DNA from: Peptoniphilus sp. BV3C26
GTDB taxonomy: Bacteria > Bacillota > Clostridia > Tissierellales > Peptoniphilaceae
Direction: 5' to 3'
Length of the DNA: 46,642 bases
NCBI RefSeq assembly: GCF_000478985.1
Contig: NZ_AWXB01000056.1
Location: 1 to 46,642 of the forward strand
Part shown: positions 1 through 7,642 of the stretch, in pieces
Layout of the letters: each line of letters opens with the position of its first letter
Numbering within the stretch: the stretch's first letter is position 1
Translations under genes and position numbers: made by a program
Notes under the pieces: generated by a model
The model's database searches: none
Told to the model about the DNA's origin: nothing
Seen by the model: only the letters and a program-made list of their open reading frames with translations

Positions 1-40
1 TAGTTAGTAAAAAATTAAAAATAAAAAAAATAAAAAATAA

Positions 41-310
41 AAAATGTAAATTTAAAATAAATTTTAAATCAAATATTTATTTTTTTCTCCCACAAAAAAC
101 ACGCGGACCGGTAAACCGGTCCCTAGGCCCCACAAAATCCCACACACAAATTTATTATAATTTCATCCGAACATGGAATCCACGCCGGAATGTGGGGTAA
201 ATTTATGCGAAAGGATTCATAAGATTAGAACCTTTGCAAGGGAATGTAGGGACCAATTTATTGGTCCGGCGGCGTAAGCCGAATAATTTGAAATAAAATA
301 GAAAAATGAA
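41..310 (+). repeat. Dispersed hairpin repeat, copy A (longest)
   Basis: The copy starts with an AT-rich block (41-74) found identically at 536-569, then a T-rich run, CTCCCACA, and the perfect inverted repeat GGACCGGT-AA-ACCGGTCC at 105-122 followed by CTA. A second hairpin (GGACCAA/TTGGTCC, 250-267) lies further right. The distal part (about 271-310, GAATAATTTGAAATAAAATA) is also recognisable in the inverted copy at 22060-22270, so the unit is probably about 200-270 bp with internal deletions in other copies. No transposase or coding potential is visible. Confidence 0.7.
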
Positions 311-535
311 AAAAGGTAAATATATATTCAACCTCCACAGAAACAATAGGAAAGAAAAGCGTAAGCTTTTCCACCTTTAAAAAGCCTTTCGAGGGGTAAG
401 GAGGGGGGAGCCGCGAGGGGGACGTTAGGGACAATCGCAAGTCCATTAGTCCCCATCGCGTTATGTATGTAAAATAAAAAAAGAGAAAGAAAAAATGTAG
501 AAAAAATATAAATTGAAAAAACATAAAATAAAATA

Positions 536-625
536 AAAATGTAAATTTAAAATAAATTTTAAATCAAATGCAGGTTTTGTTTTCCCACATTATACACGCG
601 GACCGGTAAACCGGTCCCTACAGGA
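536..625 (+). repeat. Dispersed hairpin repeat, copy B
   Basis: It shares the 34-nt AT-rich block with copy A, and then reads TTTTCCCACATTATACACGC followed by the same inverted repeat GGACCGGT-AA-ACCGGTCC (600-617) and CTACAGG. The distal part seen in copy A is absent. Confidence 0.7.
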
Positions 626-725
626 TTTTCAAAGGTTGTGGCAATAAGAAGTTTGTTTAAAATGAAAGTATTTCTTAAATAATTTAAAATTAATGTTAAT
701 TAAAAATTAGAATATAATTTTAAAA

Positions 726-743
726 ATGCTCTACATAGAGCAT
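726..743. repeat. Short palindrome ATGCTCTA-CA-TAGAGCAT
   Basis: Perfect 8-bp arms with a 2-nt centre. Near-identical palindromes with the core GCTYTACGTRRAGC occur at 21958-21975, 21993-22010 and 22249-22266, each beside a copy of the larger hairpin repeat. Confidence 0.6.
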
Positions 744-754
744 AAAAAAATAAT

Positions 755-830
755 TTATAAAAAATATTTATTTTTTTCTCCCACATTATACACGCTGATA
801 AATAAATTAGTCCCTAAATCCAACAAAAGT
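755..830 (+). repeat. Dispersed hairpin repeat, copy C (degenerate)
   Basis: Retains the T-rich run, CTCCCACATTATACACGC and the trailing TCCCTA, but the GC-rich inverted repeat has decayed to an AT-rich sequence (GCTGATAAATAAATTAG). It is the most diverged of the four copies. Confidence 0.55.
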
Positions 831-872
831 AAAAAACGGAAACCGTAAAATCCATTACTGCATTAATAATAA

Positions 873-900
873 AAAAGAGGGCGGTTTTCCGTCCTCTTTT
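873..900 (-). terminator. Rho-independent terminator of the YcdB-domain gene
   Basis: On the minus strand a 12-bp stem (AAAAGAGGACGG / CCGCCCTCTTTT, one G-U pair) with a 4-nt loop is followed by a short U run, 28 nt after the stop codon of the gene at 929-2878. Confidence 0.85.
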
Positions 901-928
901 AAAATTATAAACATATAAAATTTAAGTA

Positions 929-2878
929 TTATCTTTTAAAATTATTCATTAAATTATAAATAATATGAAGTAAATAATCGAGCTTCAAATCATCAGTGCT
1001 TATCTCATCTTTTTCAAAAAGACCTAAAGCATAGGCATTTGCCAAATAAGCAAGGTCCCCATCTTTAAAAGATTTGAATAAATCTTTGTTAAAAGCATCT
1101 AAATTTTTAATGTCTTCAAAATATATCATGCCTCTAGCTTTTAAAATATTTTTAGCTGCGACAGAAAGTTTTAAGGGTCTGTCATCTTTAAGGCCTTCAA
1201 AACTTCTGTAAAAACCTGAATTACTTACAGAAAAATTTTCGTAGGGAACAGGAATATTTTCTCCTGAAAAATCACATACCATAAGTAAAAAGACTAAATC
1301 TTTTTCAGTGGCAGTCCTAGTTACATCAGCATTTTTAATTCCTATATTAAAGTCAGCTAATTTTGCAATTTCATTTTTATATTTTGAGCTTTCAAGGTTT
1401 TCATAATTTATTTTTGCATTTTTAACCTCTAAAGTTTTAGGATTCATATAGCTTAAATCTTTAGTAAAACCATAAACCAGTTTTGGCTTATTATTTTCAA
1501 GGGTGTATATAAGACCAAAGCCAAGTTTTTCATAATAAGCTTTTAAAGCCTCATCAAGAGGTTTAATATCTTCAGGGATTTTGTCAAAGTTGCCATTAAA
1601 TAAAGAGATATTATAATCTATAACTTCCTTACTTCCGTTGGCAATTGAAAGGTCAAGACCGGAGTTTAAAATCGGTATATTGTCCTTAACTTGGTAAAAA
1701 TTAATTCTTGTATCCTTTGGACCGGAAGAATAATCGTAAATATTAAAATCAATAGGGGAAATCTTTGAAGAATACTTATTGTAAAAATTTTTTCCTAAAT
1801 TTAAGGCAGTTTTCTTGTCGATATTTGCCTTTTTCATATTTTGGCCTTCCTTGTAGTAAGACAAAATATTTAAATTTTTTCCGTCAAGGATAAAAGATCT
1901 GTAATCAGACTTATTAGAATAATCCAAATCTATTACATATTCCTTATCCATCTTTGATAATGATGAAGATGTTAATTTAAGATTTTTAGGAACTAAATCT
2001 TTAACCACAGCTATGGCATCTTTTATTTCCCTTATTTCCTTTCTTTCCTTTAAGCCCTTTTCTTCTTCTGGACTTAAAGAATTTTTTTCACTTGTATCCA
2101 TGGCTTTTTCATTTTTAGAACCTTCTTCATAGGGCATATTTCTTATATTTCTTATATTTTTTTCAGGTTTAAGAGTATCTGCATCAAGACAATCAAATTG
2201 AGAAATTCCATAGACAGGTTTAGCCTTATTTTCAGTGTAGGGACTGTAGTAAAGTCTTAGAGGATAAAGTTTATTCATTTCTTTTGCAGCGTCTTCTAAA
2301 GAATATTTAGGGTTAGGTTCAGGCATCTTAGGATATTCATAATAACCAGAAATGTTAAAAGAAAATAGGGAAAGGTCTGAAAGGTTAATTTCCATATTTA
2401 TGTCTGAGTATAAAAACTTAATGTCCTTGTAATATCTTGAAAAGAATAAATTTACACGGCCGCTGTTAAGAAAATATTTAGTTGATTCAAGTTTAAAGTC
2501 CTTTAAAAGTTGAGGATTTATTTTTTCAAGGTATTCATTTGCCTTTTTTACAATCAAATCCTTATCCACATTTATGGTTTTTTTAGAGTCTTTAGCATTA
2601 TAGCTAAAATAGTTTATAATATTTCCCTTGCCATCAAGAACTACTGTAATTGAGTTTTTATCTTTAAAAATCCAATTGTAGCGTTTCCTATAATTGTTTC
2701 CGTCCTTGTTTTCACTAATATTAAAAGATTCTATATTATCTTTAATATTAAAGACACTTTTAATTTTTTCAATTTCTTCAGTGTCTGACGCTTTAACTTT
2801 TTTTTGGCTTGCATAGGGATATGTAACTAGGGATGAAAATAAAAATACAAATGCCAAAAATAAAGATAATTTTTTCAT
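929..2878 (-). CDS. Secreted YcdB/YcdC-domain protein
   Basis: This 649-residue protein starts with a clear Sec signal peptide (MKKLSLFLAFVFLFSSLV, then an Ala-Ser cleavage region near residue 24), so it is exported. The rest has two similar halves, about residues 40-240 and 290-500. Each has an Asp-Lys-rich helical start, a beta-rich stretch and an ending of the type KPVYGIS/KLVYGFT, which matches the YcdB/YcdC repeat seen in PepSY-like extracellular proteins of Firmicutes. The C-terminal 100 residues (YALGLF...LDYLLHIIYNLM) recall one SLH motif, weakly. No catalytic motif is visible, so the function is unknown; a role at the cell envelope is inferred. A GAGGTGA Shine-Dalgarno precedes the ATG. 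Confidence 0.75.
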   Translation of the reverse strand: MKKLSLFLAFVFLFSSLVTYPYASQKKVKASDTEEIEKIKSVFNIKDNIESFNISENKDGNNYRKRYNWIFKDKNSITVVLDGKGNIINYFSYNAKDSKKTINVDKDLIVKKANEYLEKINPQLLKDFKLESTKYFLNSGRVNLFFSRYYKDIKFLYSDINMEINLSDLSLFSFNISGYYEYPKMPEPNPKYSLEDAAKEMNKLYPLRLYYSPYTENKAKPVYGISQFDCLDADTLKPEKNIRNIRNMPYEEGSKNEKAMDTSEKNSLSPEEEKGLKERKEIREIKDAIAVVKDLVPKNLKLTSSSLSKMDKEYVIDLDYSNKSDYRSFILDGKNLNILSYYKEGQNMKKANIDKKTALNLGKNFYNKYSSKISPIDFNIYDYSSGPKDTRINFYQVKDNIPILNSGLDLSIANGSKEVIDYNISLFNGNFDKIPEDIKPLDEALKAYYEKLGFGLIYTLENNKPKLVYGFTKDLSYMNPKTLEVKNAKINYENLESSKYKNEIAKLADFNIGIKNADVTRTATEKDLVFLLMVCDFSGENIPVPYENFSVSNSGFYRSFEGLKDDRPLKLSVAAKNILKARGMIYFEDIKNLDAFNKDLFKSFKDGDLAYLANAYALGLFEKDEISTDDLKLDYLLHIIYNLMNNFKR

Positions 2879-2946
2879 AGTATCACCTCGTAAAATATTT
2901 ACCCTTTATATAAATAAAATATTCATGATAAAATATTTTTTTATGA

Positions 2947-2952
2947 TATAAT
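2947..2952 (+). promoter_or_regulatory. Promoter -10 box for the ABC-F gene
   Basis: A perfect TATAAT lies 27 nt before the ATG at 2979. No good -35 hexamer sits at the right distance, so this is a partial promoter call. Confidence 0.45.
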
Positions 2953-2978
2953 TTCTAAGGAATTAAGGATGGTGAAAA

Positions 2979-4589
2979 ATGTTAAGTGTAAATAATTTAA
3001 GTGTAATTTTTCCAGATAAAAAACTTTTTGATGATGTAAATTTAAATTTTTCTCCCGGCAACTGCTATGGAGTAATAGGGGCTAATGGAGCAGGAAAATC
3101 AACTTTTTTAAAAATTCTTGCAGGAGAAAAAGATCCTACAAGCGGCAATGTTTCCATGGATAAAAATTCCAGAATGAGTAAACTTGCTCAGGACCACTAT
3201 GCTTTTGATGAATATGATGTTCTTAACACTGTAATTATGGGCAATAAAAAATTATATGATATAAAAACCGAAAAGGATGCCATATATATGAAACCGGATT
3301 TTTCAGATGAAGATGGTTTGAGAGCTGCGGCTCTTGAAGGGGAATTTATGGAAATGAACGGTTATGAAGCTGAATCTGAAGCTTCAACAATTTTACAGGG
3401 TCTTGGAATAGGAACTGATCTTCATTATAAAAATATGAGCGAACTTTTAGAATCTGAAAAGGTTAAGGTTCTTCTTGCTCAAGCTCTTTTTGGCAAGCCG
3501 GATATTTTACTTCTTGACGAGCCTACAAACGGTCTTGATATAAAGGCAGTCATCTGGCTTGAAGATTTTCTTGCGGCTTTTGAAGGCATTGTAATTATTG
3601 TAAGCCACGACAGGTATTTTTTAAATGAAGTTTGCACTCACATGGTGGATATAGATTTTGGAAAGATTACTTTATTTGTGGGAAATTACGATTTTTGGTA
3701 TGATTCTTCTCAACTTGCTCTAAAGATGGCAAAGGATCAAAATAAGAAAAAAGAAGAAAAAATTAAAGAACTTCAAGAATTTATAAGACGTTTTTCTGCA
3801 AATAAGTCTAAGAGCAGACAGGCAACCAGCAGGAAAAAACTTCTTGATAAAATAACTCTTGATGATATTAAACCTTCTTCCAGGAGGTATCCTTTTGTAG
3901 GTTTTGATCTTTCAAGAGAAGTTGGAAATGAAATTTTAAATATAGAAAATCTTTCTCTAAAAAATGATGAGGGATATTTATTAAAAGATTTTTCCATGAG
4001 GGTAAATAAAGATGATAAGATTGCCTTTATAGGGAATGAACTGGCAATTACCAAGTTTTTTGAAACAATAACAAAGGCTGATGAAGATTATCAGGGAGAA
4101 TTTAAGTGGGGACAAACTATAACTTACTCATATTTTCCAAAAGATAATACAAAATTTTTTGAAGATGTAAAATTAAATTTGGTAGATTTCTTAAGGCAAT
4201 ATTCTGAGGAACAATCGGAAATTTATTTAAGAGGCTTTTTAGGTAAGATGTTATTCTCTGGAGATGAGGTTTTAAAAGAAGCTAATGTTCTTTCTGGAGG
4301 AGAAAGGGTAAGGATGATGTTTTCAAAAATGATGCTTAAACCGGCAAATGTATTGATTTTTGATCAACCTACAAATCATCTGGATCTTGAAAGTATTGAA
4401 GCTGTAAATAACGGTCTTATAAATTATAAGTCAAATATACTTTTCACCTCTCACGACCATCAATTTATTTCAACAATAGCAAATAGAATTGTGGAAATTT
4501 TTGATGATGGAACTTATAGAGATGAGTCCATTACCTTTGAGGATTACATTGACAAGTATTATATGAAAGACCAATATTCAAGAGCATAA
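2979..4589 (+). CDS. ABC-F family ATPase with one degenerate ATP site
   Basis: A 536-residue soluble protein with two ABC ATPase domains and no membrane segment, of the YkpA/YbiT branch of ABC-F proteins, which act on ribosomes. Domain 1 has Walker A GANGAGKS (34-41), Walker B LLLDEP (D180, E181) and SHDRYFLN. Its signature, expected SGGQ, reads LESE (157-160). The charged linker (about 250-300, KKKEEKIKELQEFIRRF) fits the P-site tRNA interaction motif. Domain 2 keeps signature LSGGE (438-442), but its Walker A reads GNELAITK (352-359) without the usual Lys position, and the catalytic Glu after D462 is Gln (Q463). The decayed elements all belong to the same composite ATP site. The gene converges on comF and overlaps its end by 12 nt. 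Role in translation is inferred from family. Confidence 0.85.
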   Translation: MLSVNNLSVIFPDKKLFDDVNLNFSPGNCYGVIGANGAGKSTFLKILAGEKDPTSGNVSMDKNSRMSKLAQDHYAFDEYDVLNTVIMGNKKLYDIKTEKDAIYMKPDFSDEDGLRAAALEGEFMEMNGYEAESEASTILQGLGIGTDLHYKNMSELLESEKVKVLLAQALFGKPDILLLDEPTNGLDIKAVIWLEDFLAAFEGIVIIVSHDRYFLNEVCTHMVDIDFGKITLFVGNYDFWYDSSQLALKMAKDQNKKKEEKIKELQEFIRRFSANKSKSRQATSRKKLLDKITLDDIKPSSRRYPFVGFDLSREVGNEILNIENLSLKNDEGYLLKDFSMRVNKDDKIAFIGNELAITKFFETITKADEDYQGEFKWGQTITYSYFPKDNTKFFEDVKLNLVDFLRQYSEEQSEIYLRGFLGKMLFSGDEVLKEANVLSGGERVRMMFSKMMLKPANVLIFDQPTNHLDLESIEAVNNGLINYKSNILFTSHDHQFISTIANRIVEIFDDGTYRDESITFEDYIDKYYMKDQYSRA

Positions 4590-5168
4590 AACAAGAGCGT
4601 CCACTTTAAGGGCGCCTTTTTTTATTAGTTCTTTTCTTGCTTCTTTTATAGTTGAGCCTGTGGTAAAGATATCATCTATTAAAAGTATTTTTTTATTTTC
4701 TATATTTTCTGCAAAAAAGGCACCTTTTAAATTTTTTTCTCTTTGAATTTTATTTAAGCCTACCTGGTCTTTTGTAGCTTTTATTTTTTTCAAAGCTTTT
4801 TTATAGGGCATAAGGGTATTTGAACTAATATAATCTCCAATTAATTCAACTTGATTATAGCCTCTTTTAAGCCTATTTTTTTCATACATGGGTATGGGGC
4901 AGAAAAAATCATATTTTGAAATTAAATTCATGGATAAAATTTTTTCAGCCATAATATCTCCAAAAACTTTTGATAGAAAGGTTGAGTCCTTAAATTTAAA
5001 ATTTATAAGGAGATTTTTTAAAAGTCCTTGGTATTTTAAAATTATATAAATTTTATAATTTTCTTCTTCCACTTCTTCATTTATAAAAGTGAGGAGGGAA
5101 AAGCAATTTTTACAAAGATAATTTTTGTAAATTTCATCTCTGCAATTTGAACACTTATATAAAACCAT
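4578..5168 (-). CDS. comF: ComF family phosphoribosyltransferase-like protein
   Basis: ComF proteins couple a zinc ribbon to a phosphoribosyltransferase fold and are needed for DNA uptake in competent Firmicutes. Here the N-terminus has two CxxC pairs (CSNC, CKNC), and the C-terminus has the PRPP-binding loop ILLIDDIFTTGST. The open frame extends upstream to 5195, but the ATG at 5168 places the first Cys pair at the start as in the family and has a purine-rich GGAAAAGAGA upstream; it gives 196 residues. It overlaps the end of recD2 by 14 nt, so the two are probably co-transcribed. The role in DNA uptake is family knowledge; no other competence gene is in this window. Confidence 0.85.
   Translation of the reverse strand: MVLYKCSNCRDEIYKNYLCKNCFSLLTFINEEVEEENYKIYIILKYQGLLKNLLINFKFKDSTFLSKVFGDIMAEKILSMNLISKYDFFCPIPMYEKNRLKRGYNQVELIGDYISSNTLMPYKKALKKIKATKDQVGLNKIQREKNLKGAFFAENIENKKILLIDDIFTTGSTIKEARKELIKKGALKVDALVLCS
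4597..4623 (+). terminator. Terminator of the ABC-F gene, inside comF
   Basis: Stem GCGTCC/GGGCGC (6 bp, one G-U) with a 7-nt loop and then CCTTTTTTT. It lies just after the ABC-F stop and within the last codons of the convergent comF gene, so the comF 3' end doubles as a terminator. Confidence 0.55.
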
Positions 5169-7362
5169 AAATTTTTCTCTTTTCCATTGTTTCAATTAAT
5201 TTTCTGTCTAAAGATGAGTATCTTTTATTTTGATGGTTGTTTTCCACCATAGTTTTTAAATATTTTATTTCTCCTACAAGGACGACCATGCGACTTGCCC
5301 TAGTTATACCTGTATAGATTATATTTCTTGTCATAAGCATAAAGGGGGCTGAGTGGAGGGGAATTATTACTGCTGGAAATTCCGAACCTTGAGATTTGTG
5401 GACGGTGCTTGCATAAGCCAAAGTAAGCTCCGAAAAATTTTCTCTTTGGTATTCTATTTTTTTTACATCATCAAAAACAATTGTCATGGTGTCAGAGTCT
5501 GCATCGACACTTTCTATAAAGCCCAGCTCTCCATTAAAAATTCCCTGACCTTCTTCATGATAATTTTCAGTTTCGATTTTATATTGGAGATTGTAGTTAT
5601 TTTTTATTTGCATAACCTTATCGCCAGGCCTAAAAATTGTGTCCATAAATTTTATCTCTTCTTTTTTATTTTGAGGATTTAAATTTTCTTGCAAGACCTT
5701 ATTTAAGTTGTCAACTCCTGTAAGACCTTTTTTAGTTGGAGATAAAACTTGTATATCCTTTAAAGAATCATAGTTTTTAAAGTCGGGAAGCCTTGTTTTA
5801 ACAAGATCAACTATGGTATTTAAACTTTCATTTACATTGGGGCTTTGAATGAAGAAAAAGTCCTTTGATTTATTGTCTATAAGGGGCATTTTTCCGCTGT
5901 TTATCAAGTGGGCATTTTTTACAATAAGAGAGCCTTCCTCTTGTCTAAAAATTTTATTTAAGTAGACAACATTTATTATTTTTGAATTTATTATGTCGGA
6001 CAAGACATTGCCTGCGCCAACGGAGGGAAGTTGGTCTTTATCTCCCACAAGGACAAGCCTGGAATTATCCTTTACCGCCCTAAGAAGGGTGCTCATTAAA
6101 AACAAATCCACCATGGAACATTCATCAACTATAATTAAATCTCCGTCAATTTCTTCAATTTCAAAATAATCGCTATTAGGAGTGATTTCCAATAATTTAT
6201 GGATAGTTGAAGCCTCTCTTAAAGTTGCTTCTTCCATTCTCTTTGCTGCACGACCGGTTGGAGCTGCAAGAACTGTTTTTAAATTTTCCTTTTCTGCCAA
6301 ATCTATTATTGTTTTTAAAGTTGTTGTTTTTCCTGTGCCGGGGCCTCCTGTTATAACTGTAAGGCCTCCTGTTAAAGCTTCTTTTACTGCTTCTTTTTGA
6401 TTTTCTGCAAGTTTTATATTTTTTCTTTCTTCAATTTCTTTAATAGAATTTTCAATATTATTTTTAAGTTCAAATTTTTGCAAGGAAAGTTTTGTAAGTT
6501 TTCCGGCAACATAATTTTCTTCCTTGTACATTGAGGCTTTGTAGCAATTTATTTGGTCATTTATTTTTTCAAGATAAAAATATTTACTGAATTGTAAATT
6601 TATAATTTGATCTTCAATTAAATCTTCATTAATTTCCAAAAGTTTGGAAGATTTTTTTATAAGGACATCTTTTGGTAGGTAGGTGTGGCCGTCATTAACT
6701 GCATAATTTATAGTCCATTTTAAGGCTGATATTATCCTTTCCTTGGAATCTTTTTTATAGCCTAATTTAAGGGCGATGGAGTCTGCTGTTTTAAAACCTA
6801 TGCCCTTTATTTCGTCTGCAATCCTATAGGGATTTTCCCTTATTACATTTAAAGTTTCATTTGCGTATAAAGTGTAAATTTTAAAGGCAGCCGATGGACT
6901 AATTCCATACCTGTAAAGCTCATACATGACCTTAGAGGCATCTTTATTTGCTTTAAGGTATTCTGATATCTTTTCAAATTTTTTAGCGCCTATACCGTGA
7001 ATCTGAAGAAGTTTTTCTGGCTCCTTATCTAAGATTAAAAGGGTTTCATCTCCAAATTTTTTATAGATGGTTTCAGCCATTCTTCTTCCTATAAAGGGGA
7101 TTAAGCCTGAGGACAAATATTTTATAATGCCATCTTTTGAAGTAGGAATATGTTCATTTAAATTTTTAAAGGAAAATTGTTCGCCAAATTTTTTGTGGAC
7201 AAAAAAATCTCCTTCAAAGGTATATTCTTTTCCAATTTCAATTTTTATAGCATTGCCTGTTACTGTAAGGCTTCCATCTTCTGTAGTAACTAAGGCAACA
7301 GTCCAAGCATTTTCATCATTTCTATAAATAATTTTTTCTACTAAACCGTCAATTTTTATCAT
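5155..7362 (-). CDS. recD2: RecD2-type ATP-dependent DNA helicase
   Basis: A 735-residue superfamily 1B 5'-3' DNA helicase of the RecD2 type, found in bacteria for DNA repair without RecBC. The N-terminal OB-like domain (1-90) is followed by helix-hairpin-helix repeats (about 90-200, with IPFIGRRMAE and IHGIGAKKFEK), a typical RecD2 feature. Walker A GGPGTGKT is at 339-346 and Walker B is LIIVDECSMVD. The C-terminal motif VHKSQGSEFP is typical of SF1 motif V, and TGITRAS follows as motif VI. The start has an AGGTGA site. It is divergent from metK and overlaps comF. Confidence 0.93.
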   Translation of the reverse strand: MIKIDGLVEKIIYRNDENAWTVALVTTEDGSLTVTGNAIKIEIGKEYTFEGDFFVHKKFGEQFSFKNLNEHIPTSKDGIIKYLSSGLIPFIGRRMAETIYKKFGDETLLILDKEPEKLLQIHGIGAKKFEKISEYLKANKDASKVMYELYRYGISPSAAFKIYTLYANETLNVIRENPYRIADEIKGIGFKTADSIALKLGYKKDSKERIISALKWTINYAVNDGHTYLPKDVLIKKSSKLLEINEDLIEDQIINLQFSKYFYLEKINDQINCYKASMYKEENYVAGKLTKLSLQKFELKNNIENSIKEIEERKNIKLAENQKEAVKEALTGGLTVITGGPGTGKTTTLKTIIDLAEKENLKTVLAAPTGRAAKRMEEATLREASTIHKLLEITPNSDYFEIEEIDGDLIIVDECSMVDLFLMSTLLRAVKDNSRLVLVGDKDQLPSVGAGNVLSDIINSKIINVVYLNKIFRQEEGSLIVKNAHLINSGKMPLIDNKSKDFFFIQSPNVNESLNTIVDLVKTRLPDFKNYDSLKDIQVLSPTKKGLTGVDNLNKVLQENLNPQNKKEEIKFMDTIFRPGDKVMQIKNNYNLQYKIETENYHEEGQGIFNGELGFIESVDADSDTMTIVFDDVKKIEYQRENFSELTLAYASTVHKSQGSEFPAVIIPLHSAPFMLMTRNIIYTGITRASRMVVLVGEIKYLKTMVENNHQNKRYSSLDRKLIETMEKRKIYGFI

Positions 7363-7424
7363 GATTTCACCTATGAATATTGTATCTTATTTTTATTAAA
7401 ATTTTTACTTTTAATAAATTTTGT

Positions 7425-7453
7425 TTGTATTAAAAAAAAACTTGTGATATTAT
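7425..7453 (+). promoter_or_regulatory. Promoter of the SAM riboswitch-metK unit
   Basis: TTGTAT (7425-7430), a 17-bp spacer and TATTAT (7448-7453) lie about 15 nt upstream of the first riboswitch stem. Confidence 0.6.
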
Positions 7454-7467
7454 ACTTGCAGTTAATA

Positions 7468-7558
7468 CCTTATTGAGAGTGGTGGAGTGAATGGGCACGA
7501 TGAAACCCGGCAACCTGTAAGTGGTGCTAAATCCCACGGATAATTCCGGAAGATAAGG
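7468..7558 (+). ncRNA. SAM-I riboswitch (S-box leader)
   Basis: The aptamer shows the S-box core in order: closing stem CCTTAT/ATAAGG (7468-7473 / 7553-7558), GAGAGTGGTGGAG, ATGAAACCCGGCAACC, GTGGTGCTAAATCCCAC and GGAAGATAAGG. These match the SAM-I consensus, which binds S-adenosylmethionine and shuts off downstream expression. It sits directly ahead of metK, the SAM synthase gene, giving feedback control. The GG...CC tip of P3 is shortened compared with many S-boxes. Confidence 0.95.
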
Positions 7559-7562
7559 ACAG

Positions 7563-7590
7563 CCTTAAACTTTCGGTTTAAGGTTTTTTT
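7563..7590 (+). terminator. Riboswitch-controlled intrinsic terminator
   Basis: Stem CCTTAAAC/GTTTAAGG (7563-7570 / 7576-7583) with a 5-nt loop and a T7 run, 5 nt after the aptamer. Its left arm could be sequestered by an anti-terminator when SAM is low, as in other S-box leaders. Confidence 0.9.
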
Positions 7591-7642
7591 ATTTTAGGTA
7601 TTAATTTTTATAGAATATATCGGAGGAAAAAAATAGAAAAAA

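Larger units (their letters stand above)
1..928. other. Non-coding, repeat-filled region
   Basis: This stretch holds no convincing gene. It is extremely AT-rich and contains three copies of a dispersed hairpin repeat (listed separately), a small palindrome and, at its right end, the terminator of the leftward gene at 929-2878. Around 370-460 there is a locally G-rich patch unlike the rest, which I could not assign. An 88-codon open frame on the minus strand (258-524) runs through the repeats, has low-complexity Phe/Leu/Ser/Pro content and no family resemblance, so I treat it as chance. Confidence 0.7.

Noticed and set aside
258-524. 88-residue open frame on the minus strand
   Set aside because: It runs through the repeat DNA, is low in complexity (Phe/Leu/Ser/Pro), has no good ribosome binding site and shows no family resemblance.
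1-830. CRISPR array or insertion sequence
   Set aside because: Repeats are unevenly spaced, differ in length and lie in both orientations across the window; no cas or transposase gene is present.
5353-5682. 109-residue open frame on the plus strand inside recD2
   Set aside because: Shadow of recD2 in the reverse strand, with no coding signs of its own.
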